Shown in pieces: positions 24,022 to 33,660 of a stretch of 64,000 nt of DNA; within the stretch, counting starts at the first letter, position 1, and each line of letters begins with the position of its first letter. The stretch spans positions 228,230 through 292,229 of the forward strand of contig NZ_FODY01000002.1 in NCBI RefSeq assembly GCF_900110485.1, read 5' to 3'. Origin of the DNA: Propionispora vibrioides. GTDB taxonomy: Bacteria; Bacillota; Negativicutes; Propionisporales; Propionisporaceae. Under the pieces are notes generated by a model, which had not been told where the DNA came from, did not search any database, and was given only the letters and a program-made list of their open reading frames with translations. Made by a program: the position numbers and the translations under genes.

Positions 24022-25593
24022 TTATGCAGCATCTATCCGGCGTTCCCGGAAACTTATGATATTCAAACGAGTATCACCGGAAAAATCAATCACTTTCATT
24101 TTTCGCAGGGTATCAGCCAGGACATCTCTGACCGGAATATTCGTATCGTAAAGCCGGGTTCCTTCTTTAAACATTGTAAAGCCATCCCCACCGGCTGCCA
24201 TAAAGTCATTCGTAACAACCTTATAAATTTTTTCCGGCTGCAACGGTGTGCCATCAGCCATGGTAACCGCAACAATCTGTAGCTGCTTTGTTTCATCAAC
24301 CTTAGCAGTTACAGCTAAGCCGGAATACTGAACCATACCAAGCTGCCCGTGCGTAAATCCGTATTCCAACACCTTCATAATCTGTCTTCCTGTCAGCTCC
24401 ACCGTAAACAGAGTGTTATCAAACGGCATGACTTCATAAAGCTTTCCCATCGTAATGCTACCGGCAGCTATCCCTGTGCGCAGTCCTCCGCTGTTTTGAA
24501 AGGCAACATCGGCCTGCACTTTCTGCCGCATCGTGTCTGTCACCCATTCGCCCAGGATGGTTTGGGATAAGCTATAACGGTCATGGCTAAGCTCGTGCAC
24601 AGTCTCTCCCACCGCTATGTTTTTAACGGCGGCCAGTTCTTTTTGCGTTTGATCTAAAAGCAGCTTAACGCCAGCATCAGCCGGCAGTTCCGGATAAGGT
24701 ACGGCTATACTGGCAGCGGAACTGGTTACGGTATGATTGTCTTTATTAAAAGCAAGCGAAATAACACCGACGGCCCGGCCATTATAGTCAGCCTGTACCA
24801 CGGGTATTCCATTAACTTTACCATAGACGGTCTGATGCGAATGGCCGGAAACAACCGCATCAATACCATGAGTCGCGAAAGCAGCATCTACCGCATCGCC
24901 GCTAAGCTGCCCGTCTTCATTCATCCAACTGGCAAGATGGGACAACACTACAATCACATCGACATTTTGCTTTTTTAATACAGGCACCAGTTTATTGATT
25001 ACCTTTGGGGGATCTTCAAAAAGATATCTCCCTACTATGTTAGGATTGGCCTTATAGGCGGTCTCCGGTGTGGCAATACCGATAATGGCCACCTTCACAC
25101 CCTTGCGCTTGATCAGGGTATACGGCTTAACAAAATCAACCGGCTTTCCTGTATCCCGTTCCAGGATATTCGCGCAAACATACGGGAAGTTAGACTGCGC
25201 GATGCGTTCCTTTAATACCTGAATGCCCCAGTCAAACTCATGGTTGCCGAGAGTCATGGCATCAAACGAAGCGTCATTCATCACAGCAACAACTGTTTTT
25301 CCATGCAAAAGATTGGAATCGACAGTACCTTGAAACATATCACCTGCACTTAATAGCAACGTCCCTTCGGGATTCTTGGCTTTAAGTTCCTTTAAAAACG
25401 TTACCAACTTAGCTGCGCCAGGATTCTTGCCACTTTCCGTCAGAGCACCGTGAAAGTCATTAATGGTCAGTATCTGTAGTTGAACAATATGATCGTCTTT
25501 GCTATCTTCGGCTGCTACAACCTGTACCCAGCCTAGCATAAGGAAAAAACTTATACTAAGGACTGCCAAAATACCACACTTCCTGATTTTCAT
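24022..25593 (-). CDS. Secreted 5'-nucleotidase / 2',3'-cyclic phosphodiesterase (UshA/YfkN-like)
   Basis: 523 residues from ATG at 25593, with GGGGAGG six bases upstream. MKIRKCGILAVLSISFFLML and the following VQVVAA form a signal peptide. Metal-binding motifs: LTINDFHGAL, LSAGDMFQGT, TLGNHEFDWG and VSGHSHQTV of the metallophosphoesterase domain (to about 330), followed by the 5'-nucleotidase C-terminal domain with FQNSGGLR and VTNDFMAAGGDGF. It hydrolyses extracytoplasmic nucleotides to nucleosides for uptake. Monocistronic. A 19-bp inverted repeat at 25695-25713 may be its operator. Confidence 0.93.
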   Translation of the reverse strand: MKIRKCGILAVLSISFFLMLGWVQVVAAEDSKDDHIVQLQILTINDFHGALTESGKNPGAAKLVTFLKELKAKNPEGTLLLSAGDMFQGTVDSNLLHGKTVVAVMNDASFDAMTLGNHEFDWGIQVLKERIAQSNFPYVCANILERDTGKPVDFVKPYTLIKRKGVKVAIIGIATPETAYKANPNIVGRYLFEDPPKVINKLVPVLKKQNVDVIVVLSHLASWMNEDGQLSGDAVDAAFATHGIDAVVSGHSHQTVYGKVNGIPVVQADYNGRAVGVISLAFNKDNHTVTSSAASIAVPYPELPADAGVKLLLDQTQKELAAVKNIAVGETVHELSHDRYSLSQTILGEWVTDTMRQKVQADVAFQNSGGLRTGIAAGSITMGKLYEVMPFDNTLFTVELTGRQIMKVLEYGFTHGQLGMVQYSGLAVTAKVDETKQLQIVAVTMADGTPLQPEKIYKVVTNDFMAAGGDGFTMFKEGTRLYDTNIPVRDVLADTLRKMKVIDFSGDTRLNIISFRERRIDAA

Positions 25594-25898
25594 GACCCGC
25601 CTCCCCATTACAACCATATCCAATATTTCGCCCGCTATTTGAAGTTTCCCTAGCTGATAGCTCACCGTCAGCTTCCATCTAGGGCTGATGTAGCATGCTT
25701 AATTAATAAGCATTGAATCATAATGGTTATTTCTTTATGGAGGCTGCAACTCCTCCAAACGTAAACAAAGAACTCAGCAACAGCAACTTTTTACTCAAAC
25801 TCTTCCGTTCTGTTAAAATATGTATTTACCGCTTGCCTTTAATTTGGCTAAAATATAATCAGTAATAAAATATTCAGGTATGAAAAGAGAGGATAGCT
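25594..25898. other. Divergent intergenic region
   Basis: 305 bases between the 5'-nucleotidase and the GNAT gene. It contains an inverted repeat ATGCTTA...TAAGCAT at 25695-25713 and a small hairpin TGGAGG...CCTCCA near 25738. A TTGCCT...TATAAT pair before the GNAT gene is spaced only 15 bases. Confidence 0.45.
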
Positions 25899-26357
25899 AT
25901 GAAATTTATCTATACCAATGGCCGCAACCAAGACTTCGTTAAACTCAGCCAATTGTTAGATGAATATCTGAATGAGCTTGCCGGAGGAGAGGCAAACCGG
26001 CAACAGTATATTCCCTACAACACGCTTGATGCCATTCGTGACGTGGTTTTAGCTTACGACGATAGCAGCAGCCCTATTGGCTGTGCCAGTTTTAAATTTT
26101 ATGATAATAAGATTGCTGAGGTTAAACGAGTTTTCGTAAAAAGAGAGCATCGCGGCAAGGGAATTTCCAAAGAATTAATGCGTTTACTGGAAGCACGGGC
26201 CAAAGAAAAAGGCTATAACACATTACTATTAGAAACAGGCGCTTCTCTGGTTGAGGCTATGGGTTTGTATCGTAGCTTAGGCTATGTCATAATGCAAAAC
26301 TATGGTCAATACAAGGATTTGCAGGAGTCGATTTGTATGCAAAAGAACCTGTTGTAA
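25899..26357 (+). CDS. GNAT family N-acetyltransferase
   Basis: 152 residues. VKRVFVKREHRGKGISKELM contains the acetyl-CoA pyrophosphate loop (R-x-x-G-K-G), and LETGASLVEAMGLYRSLGYV is the C-terminal GNAT block. GAGAGGA lies upstream of the ATG. The substrate could be a small amine, amino acid or protein; nothing in the context decides. Single gene between the 5'-nucleotidase and a BI-1 family gene. Confidence 0.88.
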   Translation: MKFIYTNGRNQDFVKLSQLLDEYLNELAGGEANRQQYIPYNTLDAIRDVVLAYDDSSSPIGCASFKFYDNKIAEVKRVFVKREHRGKGISKELMRLLEARAKEKGYNTLLLETGASLVEAMGLYRSLGYVIMQNYGQYKDLQESICMQKNLL

Positions 26358-26552
26358 CCTTTCCGTATAAGCTCCAGGCGTTCCTCTTAATCTCCTCCCC
26401 TGGCATAATGAAGAGAGATCACTGGGGTAAAAACCATTGATCCCTCTCGTTTTACATGTCTATTACTTTTTTAACTTTGATATTACTTCTAAAGTTCGAA
26501 TCATCCGTTTACATTAGAAATCCGAATACGACAAGCTTCAAGGCCCAAATGA

Positions 26553-27260
26553 TTAGCGCCGCTTACCAAAAATACGCAAAAGGTAAAGAAATAAATTGAT
26601 AAAATCAAGGTACAAGGTTAATGCCCCAAGTACAGCAAACTTGCCGATACTTCCCTCGTCATTCAGTTGATGAGCTATTTCTTTTAACCGTTGAGTATCA
26701 TACGCTGTTAAACCAACAAAGATTAAAACACCAACATAGGTTAGTACCCACATTAAAGCCGAACTTTGTACAAATAGATTAACCAGAGATGCGATAACAA
26801 GTCCAATTAAGGACATAAAAAGAAGGTTACCCCACTTACTTAAATCCGCTTTTGTTAGATAACCATAAATCGTCATTGCCCCAAAAGTTCCGGCAGTAAT
26901 GAAGAAAACACTGGCAATCGAGCCATGGGTGTAACGCAAAAATATCGACGCCAGCGTTAACCCATTCAATGCGGAATACACAAAAAACAAAAAGCTGGCG
27001 GCTGTTGCACTGAGTGACTGGATCGAATTACCCAGAGCAAAAACAATGCCCACTTCCGCCAAAAGCAATCCATAAAAGACTAATTTACTGCCAAAGATCA
27101 AACTGAGCAGAAAGTGTGAGTGAGCGGTATAAAAAGCAAGTACGCCTGTTGTCAAAAGCCCGAACATCATCCAGCCGTAAACCTGCATAAAAAAGCTTTG
27201 TACAAGCACTGCCGTCTGACTGCCAGTGGTGTGGTTATACGAAGAAGGGATATTTTGCAT
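26553..27260 (-). CDS. Bax inhibitor-1/YccA (UPF0005, TMBIM) family membrane protein
   Basis: 235 residues with seven hydrophobic segments beginning at about residue 18. TAYDTQRLKEIAHQL between the last two helices is the characteristic acidic loop region of the family, which forms calcium-leak or pH-sensing channels in BsYetJ and modulates FtsH in E. coli YccA. The start is ATG at 27260; GTG at 27272 overlaps AAGGAG. Single gene. Role in this organism unknown. Confidence 0.9.
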   Translation of the reverse strand: MQNIPSSYNHTTGSQTAVLVQSFFMQVYGWMMFGLLTTGVLAFYTAHSHFLLSLIFGSKLVFYGLLLAEVGIVFALGNSIQSLSATAASFLFFVYSALNGLTLASIFLRYTHGSIASVFFITAGTFGAMTIYGYLTKADLSKWGNLLFMSLIGLVIASLVNLFVQSSALMWVLTYVGVLIFVGLTAYDTQRLKEIAHQLNDEGSIGKFAVLGALTLYLDFINLFLYLLRIFGKRR

Positions 27261-27501
27261 TCCTGCTAACACTCCTTTAATCCTAAATATAGGTAAATTT
27301 ACTATACTATAGAATATTTATCTTTGCAATGGCGTGACTCTCTACCTTCAACTATGTACCACCTCGTTCAAAATATTTTTTTATTTTTAAAACCTAACTT
27401 ATCTATTGCAATTCTTACATTGCAGGGAAATATTACCCTGTGACGAATTCGGTATTATACCAACTACAGAACATCCAAAAGCCACGAGGAGGTTGTTTCA
27501 A

Positions 27502-27945
27502 CTGAATATTTTGCTCAATCTATTTAAAAAAGACGGGGTTTTCTCATTTACCGGAAGAATCAATCGGTCTAAATATATCATCAGAAGTCTCGTTTTCTTA
27601 TTAATGTGTATTGGAAATATGTTTCTTATGTTAGGCACGTTTCATCTGTTGGGCGATAAGCCCATTTCCTGGATTATTGTAATAGCGGTAGGTTTCTTCA
27701 TTATTCTTTATAGTCTGGCCAACTCAATAAAGCGACTCCACGACCTAAATCTATCGGGACTGTGGATTTTACTCTGGGTAGTACTCATTGGCTTAATAAG
27801 TAATTTTTTAGGTTTTTCAACAGCAAAATTAACAAACAATATTATCTCCTTTATTATCTGGGTAATTATGATCTCTCTGCCAGGAACACCAGGCCCCAAT
27901 AAATACGGAGAAGATCCTTTAGCTACAACTCATCCAACAACATAA
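27502..27945 (+). CDS. DUF805 family membrane protein
   Basis: About 147 residues. FSFTGRINRSKYIIRS near the N-terminus is the DUF805 signature, followed by three or four membrane helices and SIKRLHDLNLSGLW, also typical. Function unknown. Start is uncertain: a perfect GAGGAGG at 27486-27492 has optimal spacing to a CTG at 27502, with a TTG at 27511 as alternative; no ATG or GTG fits, and the upstream ATG at 27406 would add about 32 residues not expected for the family. A strong terminator follows. Confidence 0.75.
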   Translation: MNILLNLFKKDGVFSFTGRINRSKYIIRSLVFLLMCIGNMFLMLGTFHLLGDKPISWIIVIAVGFFIILYSLANSIKRLHDLNLSGLWILLWVVLIGLISNFLGFSTAKLTNNIISFIIWVIMISLPGTPGPNKYGEDPLATTHPTT

Positions 27946-27947
27946 AA

Positions 27948-27988
27948 GAAAAGACACAGCTCTGCCTTAACACAAGCTGTGTCTTTTC
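27948..27988 (+). terminator. Terminator of the DUF805 gene
   Basis: Stem GAAAAGACACAGCT/AGCTGTGTCTTTTC with a 13-base loop, directly after the stop codon. Confidence 0.85.
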
Positions 27989-28056
27989 ATAAAACAAACA
28001 CTAAGACGCAAAAAGGCATCTGCAGCAGGACCGCAGAGGTCCGAACTTTTGATAAT

Positions 28057-28091
28057 GTAAAAAACAGCCTCGCGCAAATTCGCGCGAGGCT
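28057..28091 (-). terminator. Terminator of the rhamnose operon
   Basis: Minus-strand stem AGCCTCGCG...CGCGAGGCT followed by GTTTTTT, about 100 bases past rhaM. Confidence 0.85.
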
Positions 28092-28189
28092 TTGATTTTG
28101 CGACAAAGAGGGTGAATTTCCTCCGTGCTCTCTTTGACAGGCGCTCTGTCTTACTGGCATGTATTTACCTTTATGACATCGCCCGATGA

Positions 28190-28507
28190 TTACTCCAAGA
28201 AAAACACCTGTTCCAACTTAGGCTGTGCACCGGTCTTCGGATCCATGACCATGATCATAACATCTTTCATATACTCATTCCATTTGGCAACAACCGGACT
28301 TTTTCCTTGAACCTCGGCCGCATAACCGGCTCCTTTCTCACATTCGTAATAGCCAAACAATTCATTGCCCACATTCCAGATTGTATAATTACGGATACCT
28401 GCAGCTTTAAGAACACTTTTCATTTCCGGCCAAATCTCATCATGCCGCTTCTTATACTCCTGCAGCTTTCCTTCGTGTACAATTGCTTTCCAGGCATATC
28501 GATCCAT
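28190..28507 (-). CDS. rhaM: L-rhamnose mutarotase
   Basis: 105 residues, the RhaM/YiiL length. The N-terminal YAWKAIVHEGKLQEYKKRHD and WPEMKSVLKAAGIRNYTIW contain the conserved His and the tyrosine/tryptophan set of the active site. It interconverts alpha and beta anomers of L-rhamnose so the isomerase gets its preferred form. Last gene of the rha operon, after the MFS transporter. Clear family match. Confidence 0.93.
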   Translation of the reverse strand: MDRYAWKAIVHEGKLQEYKKRHDEIWPEMKSVLKAAGIRNYTIWNVGNELFGYYECEKGAGYAAEVQGKSPVVAKWNEYMKDVMIMVMDPKTGAQPKLEQVFFLE

Positions 28508-28546
28508 ATGATAGCCACACTCCTTATTGCTTGGATTTTACTTTCG

Positions 28547-29869
28547 CTAGCAGGAAGTCTCTTCCTGCGCGTTGGCGGATAGTTCCTGCGCATATTTTGT
28601 CCCGTAACGCTCTTCTTCAATTTGCTCCAAGGTCTTACCGCTCGTGTCCGGCGCTCCGATTGTCCCAATAAGCAAGCTGATAGCTGCAAAAGCAACCATG
28701 AGCACCACCGCATATCTAAAGCCTAAACTCTCCATGATAATCGGGAAGGCAAAGGCCCAGACCGCAGCGGCAAATCGCGTAACAAAGAAAGTAAAACCCT
28801 GTGCAGTTGCCCGATAGCGCGAAGGAAACAGTTCACTGCACCAAAGCTGATAAAAAGCCTGCTGACCTGCACCATTGTTAATTCCGGCAAAAGCAGTAAA
28901 AGCAAAAACCATTCCCATTGTCATCGCTTCCGGCGGCAAGAGCCACATCGACCATCCTACCACATAAATAGCACCGATGACAAAATACAAAAGCTTACGG
29001 TTTACCCGATCTCCCAGCCCCATGAAGATAAAAAATGTCGCTAAAATGGATATGACAAAAGACCCAACTTGCAAAGCATTACTCATCGCATTGGAAAGGT
29101 TGCCTACATGTTCAAAGATATAGGGCATAAAGAAGCCCCAGGTACTGGCACATAAATTCCAGATCGAATACACTCCACAAAGAAATAATACCGTCTTAAG
29201 ATTAATCCCGCTAAACAAGACACTATAGGAAGGCTTCTCCAGGCGCCCTGTGGCAAGTAATTCATTTTCCTTTTTCTTCGCTTCCTGCCAGTCCTTAGAT
29301 TCCGGCATCCGCAGCCGTTGATACCATACCCATGCTGCCACAATGATTAAGTGCCCGAATACCAGCCTATTCCCCAACAATCCCCAGTTGTTTACAAAAA
29401 CGGATAAGAGCAGCACGACCGCCGGGCCAAGTGCCCAGGCAAATTGCGCCGAACCACAATGCTTGGCTCTGTTTTCCGCCGGCGCCTCTTCGGCAATCAT
29501 CGTCCACGATGCCACAACATCGGCACCTACACCCAATCCCACAATGATATAACCGCATAAGAGCATCGGATAGTTCACACCAAAAACAATAAAGAGCATC
29601 CCGATAATATAGACAAGCAAATCATAGGTGTACACAAACTTGCGGCCGTACTTATCGCAAAGGCGACCCCCGATTAATGCCCCCACTGCAGCCGAACCGG
29701 CATTTGAACTCAGTGCGCCCAGAAGTCCCAATTGCATTCCGTCCATTCCCAAATAGGCTTGCCATAAACTTAAGCCCGCGGCGCCTGCTACAATAGAGCC
29801 CGCATCGATATAACTTGTCATAGCGGCAATAATCGTTTTCTTCCATGCCGAAGGTTCTTGGTTTTTCAT
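28547..29869 (-). CDS. MFS transporter, probable L-rhamnose uptake permease
   Basis: 440 residues from ATG at 29869, with AGAGG eight bases upstream. Twelve hydrophobic helices; the loop GGRLCDKYGRKFVYTYDL is the sugar-porter/MHS-like motif after helix 2, and WTMIAEEAPAENRAKHCG and ELFPSRYRATAQG follow helices 4 and 10. It lies inside the rha operon between the aldolase and mutarotase genes and is the only transporter there, so rhamnose is the likely substrate (inference). It is not related to RhaT or RhaY by length or motifs. Confidence 0.85.
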   Translation of the reverse strand: MKNQEPSAWKKTIIAAMTSYIDAGSIVAGAAGLSLWQAYLGMDGMQLGLLGALSSNAGSAAVGALIGGRLCDKYGRKFVYTYDLLVYIIGMLFIVFGVNYPMLLCGYIIVGLGVGADVVASWTMIAEEAPAENRAKHCGSAQFAWALGPAVVLLLSVFVNNWGLLGNRLVFGHLIIVAAWVWYQRLRMPESKDWQEAKKKENELLATGRLEKPSYSVLFSGINLKTVLFLCGVYSIWNLCASTWGFFMPYIFEHVGNLSNAMSNALQVGSFVISILATFFIFMGLGDRVNRKLLYFVIGAIYVVGWSMWLLPPEAMTMGMVFAFTAFAGINNGAGQQAFYQLWCSELFPSRYRATAQGFTFFVTRFAAAVWAFAFPIIMESLGFRYAVVLMVAFAAISLLIGTIGAPDTSGKTLEQIEEERYGTKYAQELSANAQEETSC

Positions 29870-30010
29870 TGTCTTTACCTCTTTTCTCTTTATGAATACT
29901 CCCGAATTAACAATAAACTCAGTATGTTCCGATAATTCAAGCTGCAAAAACCTGTCATAAAGAAAGGTGAGAGAAGGGCTGAGTCCTCCTCATCGCCTTT
30001 CCATATTAGT

Positions 30011-30829
30011 TCAATCTAGAAATTCTTCTTTCAGGTCAATTTTAAAATCTTTGGCTAAATCTTTGAATCCCTGTACAGGAATCGTTTGCCGTTTCCCGCC
30101 CATAGCCAGTACCTTCACGCAAATCTCCGCCGATTTTTCCACGGTGTCCATCAGACCAAAGGTACTGTCAAAATCTTCGCCGGCACAAAAAATTCCGTGA
30201 TGCGCCCAAATGGCCACATCATAGGTTTTCATCAACTCACCTGTTGCTATGGCAATATTCCTGCCGCCGGGAACCATCCAGGGTACAACTCCTACGCCTT
30301 TAGGAAAAATAACCGGACATTCGGTCATCATTTCCCACAAAGTGCGCGTAAACACTTTATCTTCCAGGGGAAGTACAAAAGTAAGCGCAATAACGTTGGC
30401 CGGATGCGAATGATAAATCACCCGGTATTTCCCCCTGGTTATTTCTTTCTTAATGCTATGATTTAACAAATGAGTAGGAAATTCGCTGGTTGGAGTTCCG
30501 CCTTGCTCAAGACCCCAAACAATACTGTAGTTCTCTCCTTTTTCATCAACATACACTATGGCAATATTATCCTCAGGACATAAACTGACATTACGCATAA
30601 ATTTACCACTGCCGGTTACCAGAAAATATTCTCCTCCCAGATTAGGTACACTTACACCGATTGGAGCAAATTGACTAGCCGGGTTCAATTCAGCCTGAAT
30701 GGAAACAGCCTCTTCCTGTTTTAGGCGATAACTAAAATTCCCGCCATTCCGTTCATGCCAGCCCTTTTTAAAACCATCTTCTGTAACTCTGATGAAACCC
30801 TTAACAAAATTCATATCTGCAATCTTCAT
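30011..30829 (-). CDS. rhaD: Rhamnulose-1-phosphate aldolase
   Basis: 272 residues. KGWHERNGGNFSYRL is the N-terminal phosphate-binding block; YHSHPANVIALTF and WAHHGIFCAGED supply zinc-ligand histidines of the class II aldolase/adducin fold. It cleaves L-rhamnulose 1-phosphate to dihydroxyacetone phosphate and L-lactaldehyde. Gene order rhaB-rhaA-rhaD matches sequential steps of the pathway. Seven bases separate it from rhaA. Confidence 0.95.
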   Translation of the reverse strand: MKIADMNFVKGFIRVTEDGFKKGWHERNGGNFSYRLKQEEAVSIQAELNPASQFAPIGVSVPNLGGEYFLVTGSGKFMRNVSLCPEDNIAIVYVDEKGENYSIVWGLEQGGTPTSEFPTHLLNHSIKKEITRGKYRVIYHSHPANVIALTFVLPLEDKVFTRTLWEMMTECPVIFPKGVGVVPWMVPGGRNIAIATGELMKTYDVAIWAHHGIFCAGEDFDSTFGLMDTVEKSAEICVKVLAMGGKRQTIPVQGFKDLAKDFKIDLKEEFLD

Positions 30830-30835
30830 GTTTGT

Positions 30836-32077
30836 TTATCCCCTTTTTGACAAGACCGTTTTTTCATAGTCGAGAACTGTTTTTAGCCAAGTCTCCCGCA
30901 CCGGCACATTATGTGTCGCACAGAAGTAGTCCCAGATATCGCCAACCGGATATAATTTCAGTTCTTCCTGCAACGTCATCAATTCGGAAAATTTCCCGGC
31001 AGTTTGCAATTCAGCCAGTTTTTGATGAGGCTGTAACAAAGCATAGAGGAGAGACTTTTGCATATTTCTCATACCAACAACCCAGGCCGCTATACGATTT
31101 ATACTTGCATCAAAAAAGTCCAGGCCAATAAATACTCTGTCCAGCGCGTCACAACGGACAAGCTCCTTGGCAATCTCCTTTGTTTCATCATCAAATAACA
31201 CGACATGATCGCTATCCCATCGTACAGCCCTGGTTACATGCAGTGCCAACCGTTCATAAAACAAAAGCATCGAAGGTATTTTATCGGAAACCACTTCCGT
31301 CGGGTGATAGTGACCATTATCCAGCAAGCACAGCACATCATTTTTCGCAGCATAATTTAGATAAAATTCATGGGACCCAACAGTGTAAGACTCCAGACCA
31401 ATCCCAAACACTTTCGACTCTACGCTGTCGGCAAGATAGCGTGAGTCCAGTTTTTCCGCAAAGATTTCATCTAACGATTCTTTTAGCCGCCGTCTCGGGC
31501 TCAAGCGGTCCGCCGGAATATCTTTATAACCGTCGGGAATCCAAATATTATTTAACGCAACACTGCTCAGTTCTTTCCCGAAATACTCCGCAATTCGCCG
31601 GGAAGCTTTGCAATGATCAATCCAAAACCGGCGAATTTCCTTATCCGGATGAGATAAGGTCAAACCCTCGGCAGCTTTAGGATGGGAAAACAATGTGGGA
31701 TTAAAATCCAAGCCCAGACCTCTTTCTTTGGCAAACTGTACCCAGGCTGCAAAATGCTTTGGCTCCAGTTGATCGCGCTCTACTTTCTCATCGGTAATCG
31801 CATAGGAAGCATGCAAATTAATCTTATGAGTTCCCGGTACCAGGCTAAGGGCCTGATCAATATCGGCCATCAATTCTTCCGGATTTCTTGCCTTGCCGGG
31901 ATAGTTCCCTGTAGCGGCAATCCCGCCGGATAATGCGGCAGCATTTTCAAAACCCGAAACATCATCACCCTGCCAACAGTGCATGGAAATTTTTACATTT
32001 TCCAGCTTTTTTAACGCCGCCTCCACGTCCACTCCCACATTCTTGTATAAATCCTTTGCTGCCTCAAACCTTGTCAT
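30836..32077 (-). CDS. rhaA: L-rhamnose isomerase
   Basis: 413 residues, standard RhaA length. [24 protein letters not shown] and [18 protein letters not shown] are conserved active-site and metal-binding blocks of the TIM-barrel isomerase. It converts L-rhamnose to L-rhamnulose with Mn2+. Starts one base before the end of rhaB spacing (coupled), second gene of the operon. Confidence 0.96.
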   Translation of the reverse strand: MTRFEAAKDLYKNVGVDVEAALKKLENVKISMHCWQGDDVSGFENAAALSGGIAATGNYPGKARNPEELMADIDQALSLVPGTHKINLHASYAITDEKVERDQLEPKHFAAWVQFAKERGLGLDFNPTLFSHPKAAEGLTLSHPDKEIRRFWIDHCKASRRIAEYFGKELSSVALNNIWIPDGYKDIPADRLSPRRRLKESLDEIFAEKLDSRYLADSVESKVFGIGLESYTVGSHEFYLNYAAKNDVLCLLDNGHYHPTEVVSDKIPSMLLFYERLALHVTRAVRWDSDHVVLFDDETKEIAKELVRCDALDRVFIGLDFFDASINRIAAWVVGMRNMQKSLLYALLQPHQKLAELQTAGKFSELMTLQEELKLYPVGDIWDYFCATHNVPVRETWLKTVLDYEKTVLSKRG

Positions 32078-33370
32078 TTAACCTTCACTCCCCACTTTTT
32101 TTATATCGAACGACCTCTTGATGATCTCCCTGGCTTCTTTCAGTTCAGCAAGGTCTTTCGCTTTCAGCATTTGTACCAGAATATTCCCCAACGCAGTTGC
32201 TTCTACCGGCCCGGCATAGACCTCTTTACCGGTATAATCGGCAGTAAGTTTATTTAAATATCCATCCTTGCTCCCCCCGCCCACAATGTGGATACGGGAA
32301 TACTTTTTAGCGGTAATAGCCTCGATTTCAAGCACCGTATCGGCATAGCTCTTGGCTAAGCTATGATAAGCACACGCCAAAATCTCGCATTCGGTTTCCG
32401 GCTTTTCCTGATTTGTGCGCTCACAGTAATCCTGCAAAGCCTGAATCATGCTTTTAGGCGCTAAAAAGGAAGTGTCATTAACATCAACAAGCGAGGGAAA
32501 ATAACTGCCCAGCTTGGCCAACGTACACAGCTCGTCAAACGAATAGGAATGCTTAAACTCCTGGCGGATGGACTGTATCAGCCAAAGTCCCATAATATTC
32601 TTCAGGTAACGGTAACGATAATGGTAGCCGCCCTCATTCGTAAAATTTCGGACTCTGCTTTCCTCCGTACAATCTGCTATTTTACGTTCAATTCCCATTA
32701 ACGACCAGGTGCCCGAACTCAGGTAGATATAGTCGTCGTCATTGGCCGGTACAGCCAAAATAGCCGAACCGGTGTCATGGGTCGCCGGCAGAACCACTTC
32801 CGTATTAAAACCCACCAGCTTCTGTATTTCTTCCGTTAAACACCCCACTACCGTTTTAGGTACATGTATGGTACTGAATAAATGTTTAGGCAGCCCCAGC
32901 TTCTCCAGCAGCTCCCAGTCCCAGTCCTGCGTATCCGGATTCTGCAGTTTAACCGCAAACAATTGATAGATTGTATTAAACGGCAATTTTTGAATTCCGT
33001 TTCGGTAGTATAGATCAGGCTCACTGATGACTTCATACACCTTTTTGTCGATATCTTTAGTCCGGTTATCACGATAGGCTACAGCCTCACCTACCATTTC
33101 CTGAGTTTCATCAAGTAAGACAAAATCCACTCCCCAGGTATCGACGCCAATACTTTTGGGAATGCAATTGTAACGTTTGCAGCGGGCAATTCCCTCTACC
33201 ACCTCGTGAAACAGACGCTTCATATCCCAGCAAAGATGAGCGTCCCGTTCAATAAGTTTATTCTCAAAACGATAGACCTCTTCAAGGCAAAGCTTTTGAT
33301 TTTCCATCCAGCCTACTACATGGCGCCCACTGGATGCACCGATATCAATGGCTAAATAGTAGTTTCTCAT
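32078..33370 (-). CDS. rhaB: Rhamnulokinase
   Basis: 430 residues from ATG at 33370, with GGAGGAG upstream; an earlier in-frame start would add ten residues. AIDIGASSGRHVVGW is the FGGY-kinase phosphate-1 motif, GVDTWGVDFVLLD the conserved substrate block and IHIVGGGSKDGYLN the adenosine motif. It phosphorylates L-rhamnulose at C1 using ATP. First gene of the rha operon, behind the promoter at 33445-33473. Confidence 0.95.
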   Translation of the reverse strand: MRNYYLAIDIGASSGRHVVGWMENQKLCLEEVYRFENKLIERDAHLCWDMKRLFHEVVEGIARCKRYNCIPKSIGVDTWGVDFVLLDETQEMVGEAVAYRDNRTKDIDKKVYEVISEPDLYYRNGIQKLPFNTIYQLFAVKLQNPDTQDWDWELLEKLGLPKHLFSTIHVPKTVVGCLTEEIQKLVGFNTEVVLPATHDTGSAILAVPANDDDYIYLSSGTWSLMGIERKIADCTEESRVRNFTNEGGYHYRYRYLKNIMGLWLIQSIRQEFKHSYSFDELCTLAKLGSYFPSLVDVNDTSFLAPKSMIQALQDYCERTNQEKPETECEILACAYHSLAKSYADTVLEIEAITAKKYSRIHIVGGGSKDGYLNKLTADYTGKEVYAGPVEATALGNILVQMLKAKDLAELKEAREIIKRSFDIKKVGSEG

Positions 33371-33444
33371 TTTTCTCCTCCATTGCATTAAAATCCCCAA
33401 TCAAACCAATTATCCGAATCTTTCAAATCATCTTTCTGTTTCGT

Positions 33445-33473
33445 ATATTACCACAAAAACAAATCAAAAACAA
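33445..33473 (-). promoter_or_regulatory. Sigma-A promoter of the rha operon with DeoR-like repeats
   Basis: Minus-strand TTGTTT (33468-33473), 17-base spacer, TAATAT (33445-33450), with TGG extending the -10. The spacer and -35 are built of the repeated unit TTTGTTTTTG, a plausible operator for the divergent DeoR-family regulator. Confidence 0.68.
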
Positions 33474-33566
33474 TATATATTTTCTTTATTTATTTTTGTT
33501 TATGTTGTATTTTCTTTTTATAAATTCATTTTATTGTCGTTTTTTATTCCCTTTTTGCCTATCATG

Positions 33567-33595
33567 TTGTTTTTCCGGGCAAGAAATTGTATACT
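33567..33595 (+). promoter_or_regulatory. Sigma-A promoter of the DeoR-family regulator gene
   Basis: TTGTTT (33567-33572), 17-base spacer, TATACT (33590-33595). The same -35 hexamer as the divergent rha promoter. Confidence 0.68.
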
Positions 33596-33660
33596 AAAAT
33601 TAGATAATTATATCAAACAAGAACTGCCTTTACCTTCACCAAAAAGTATAAGTAATCGAG

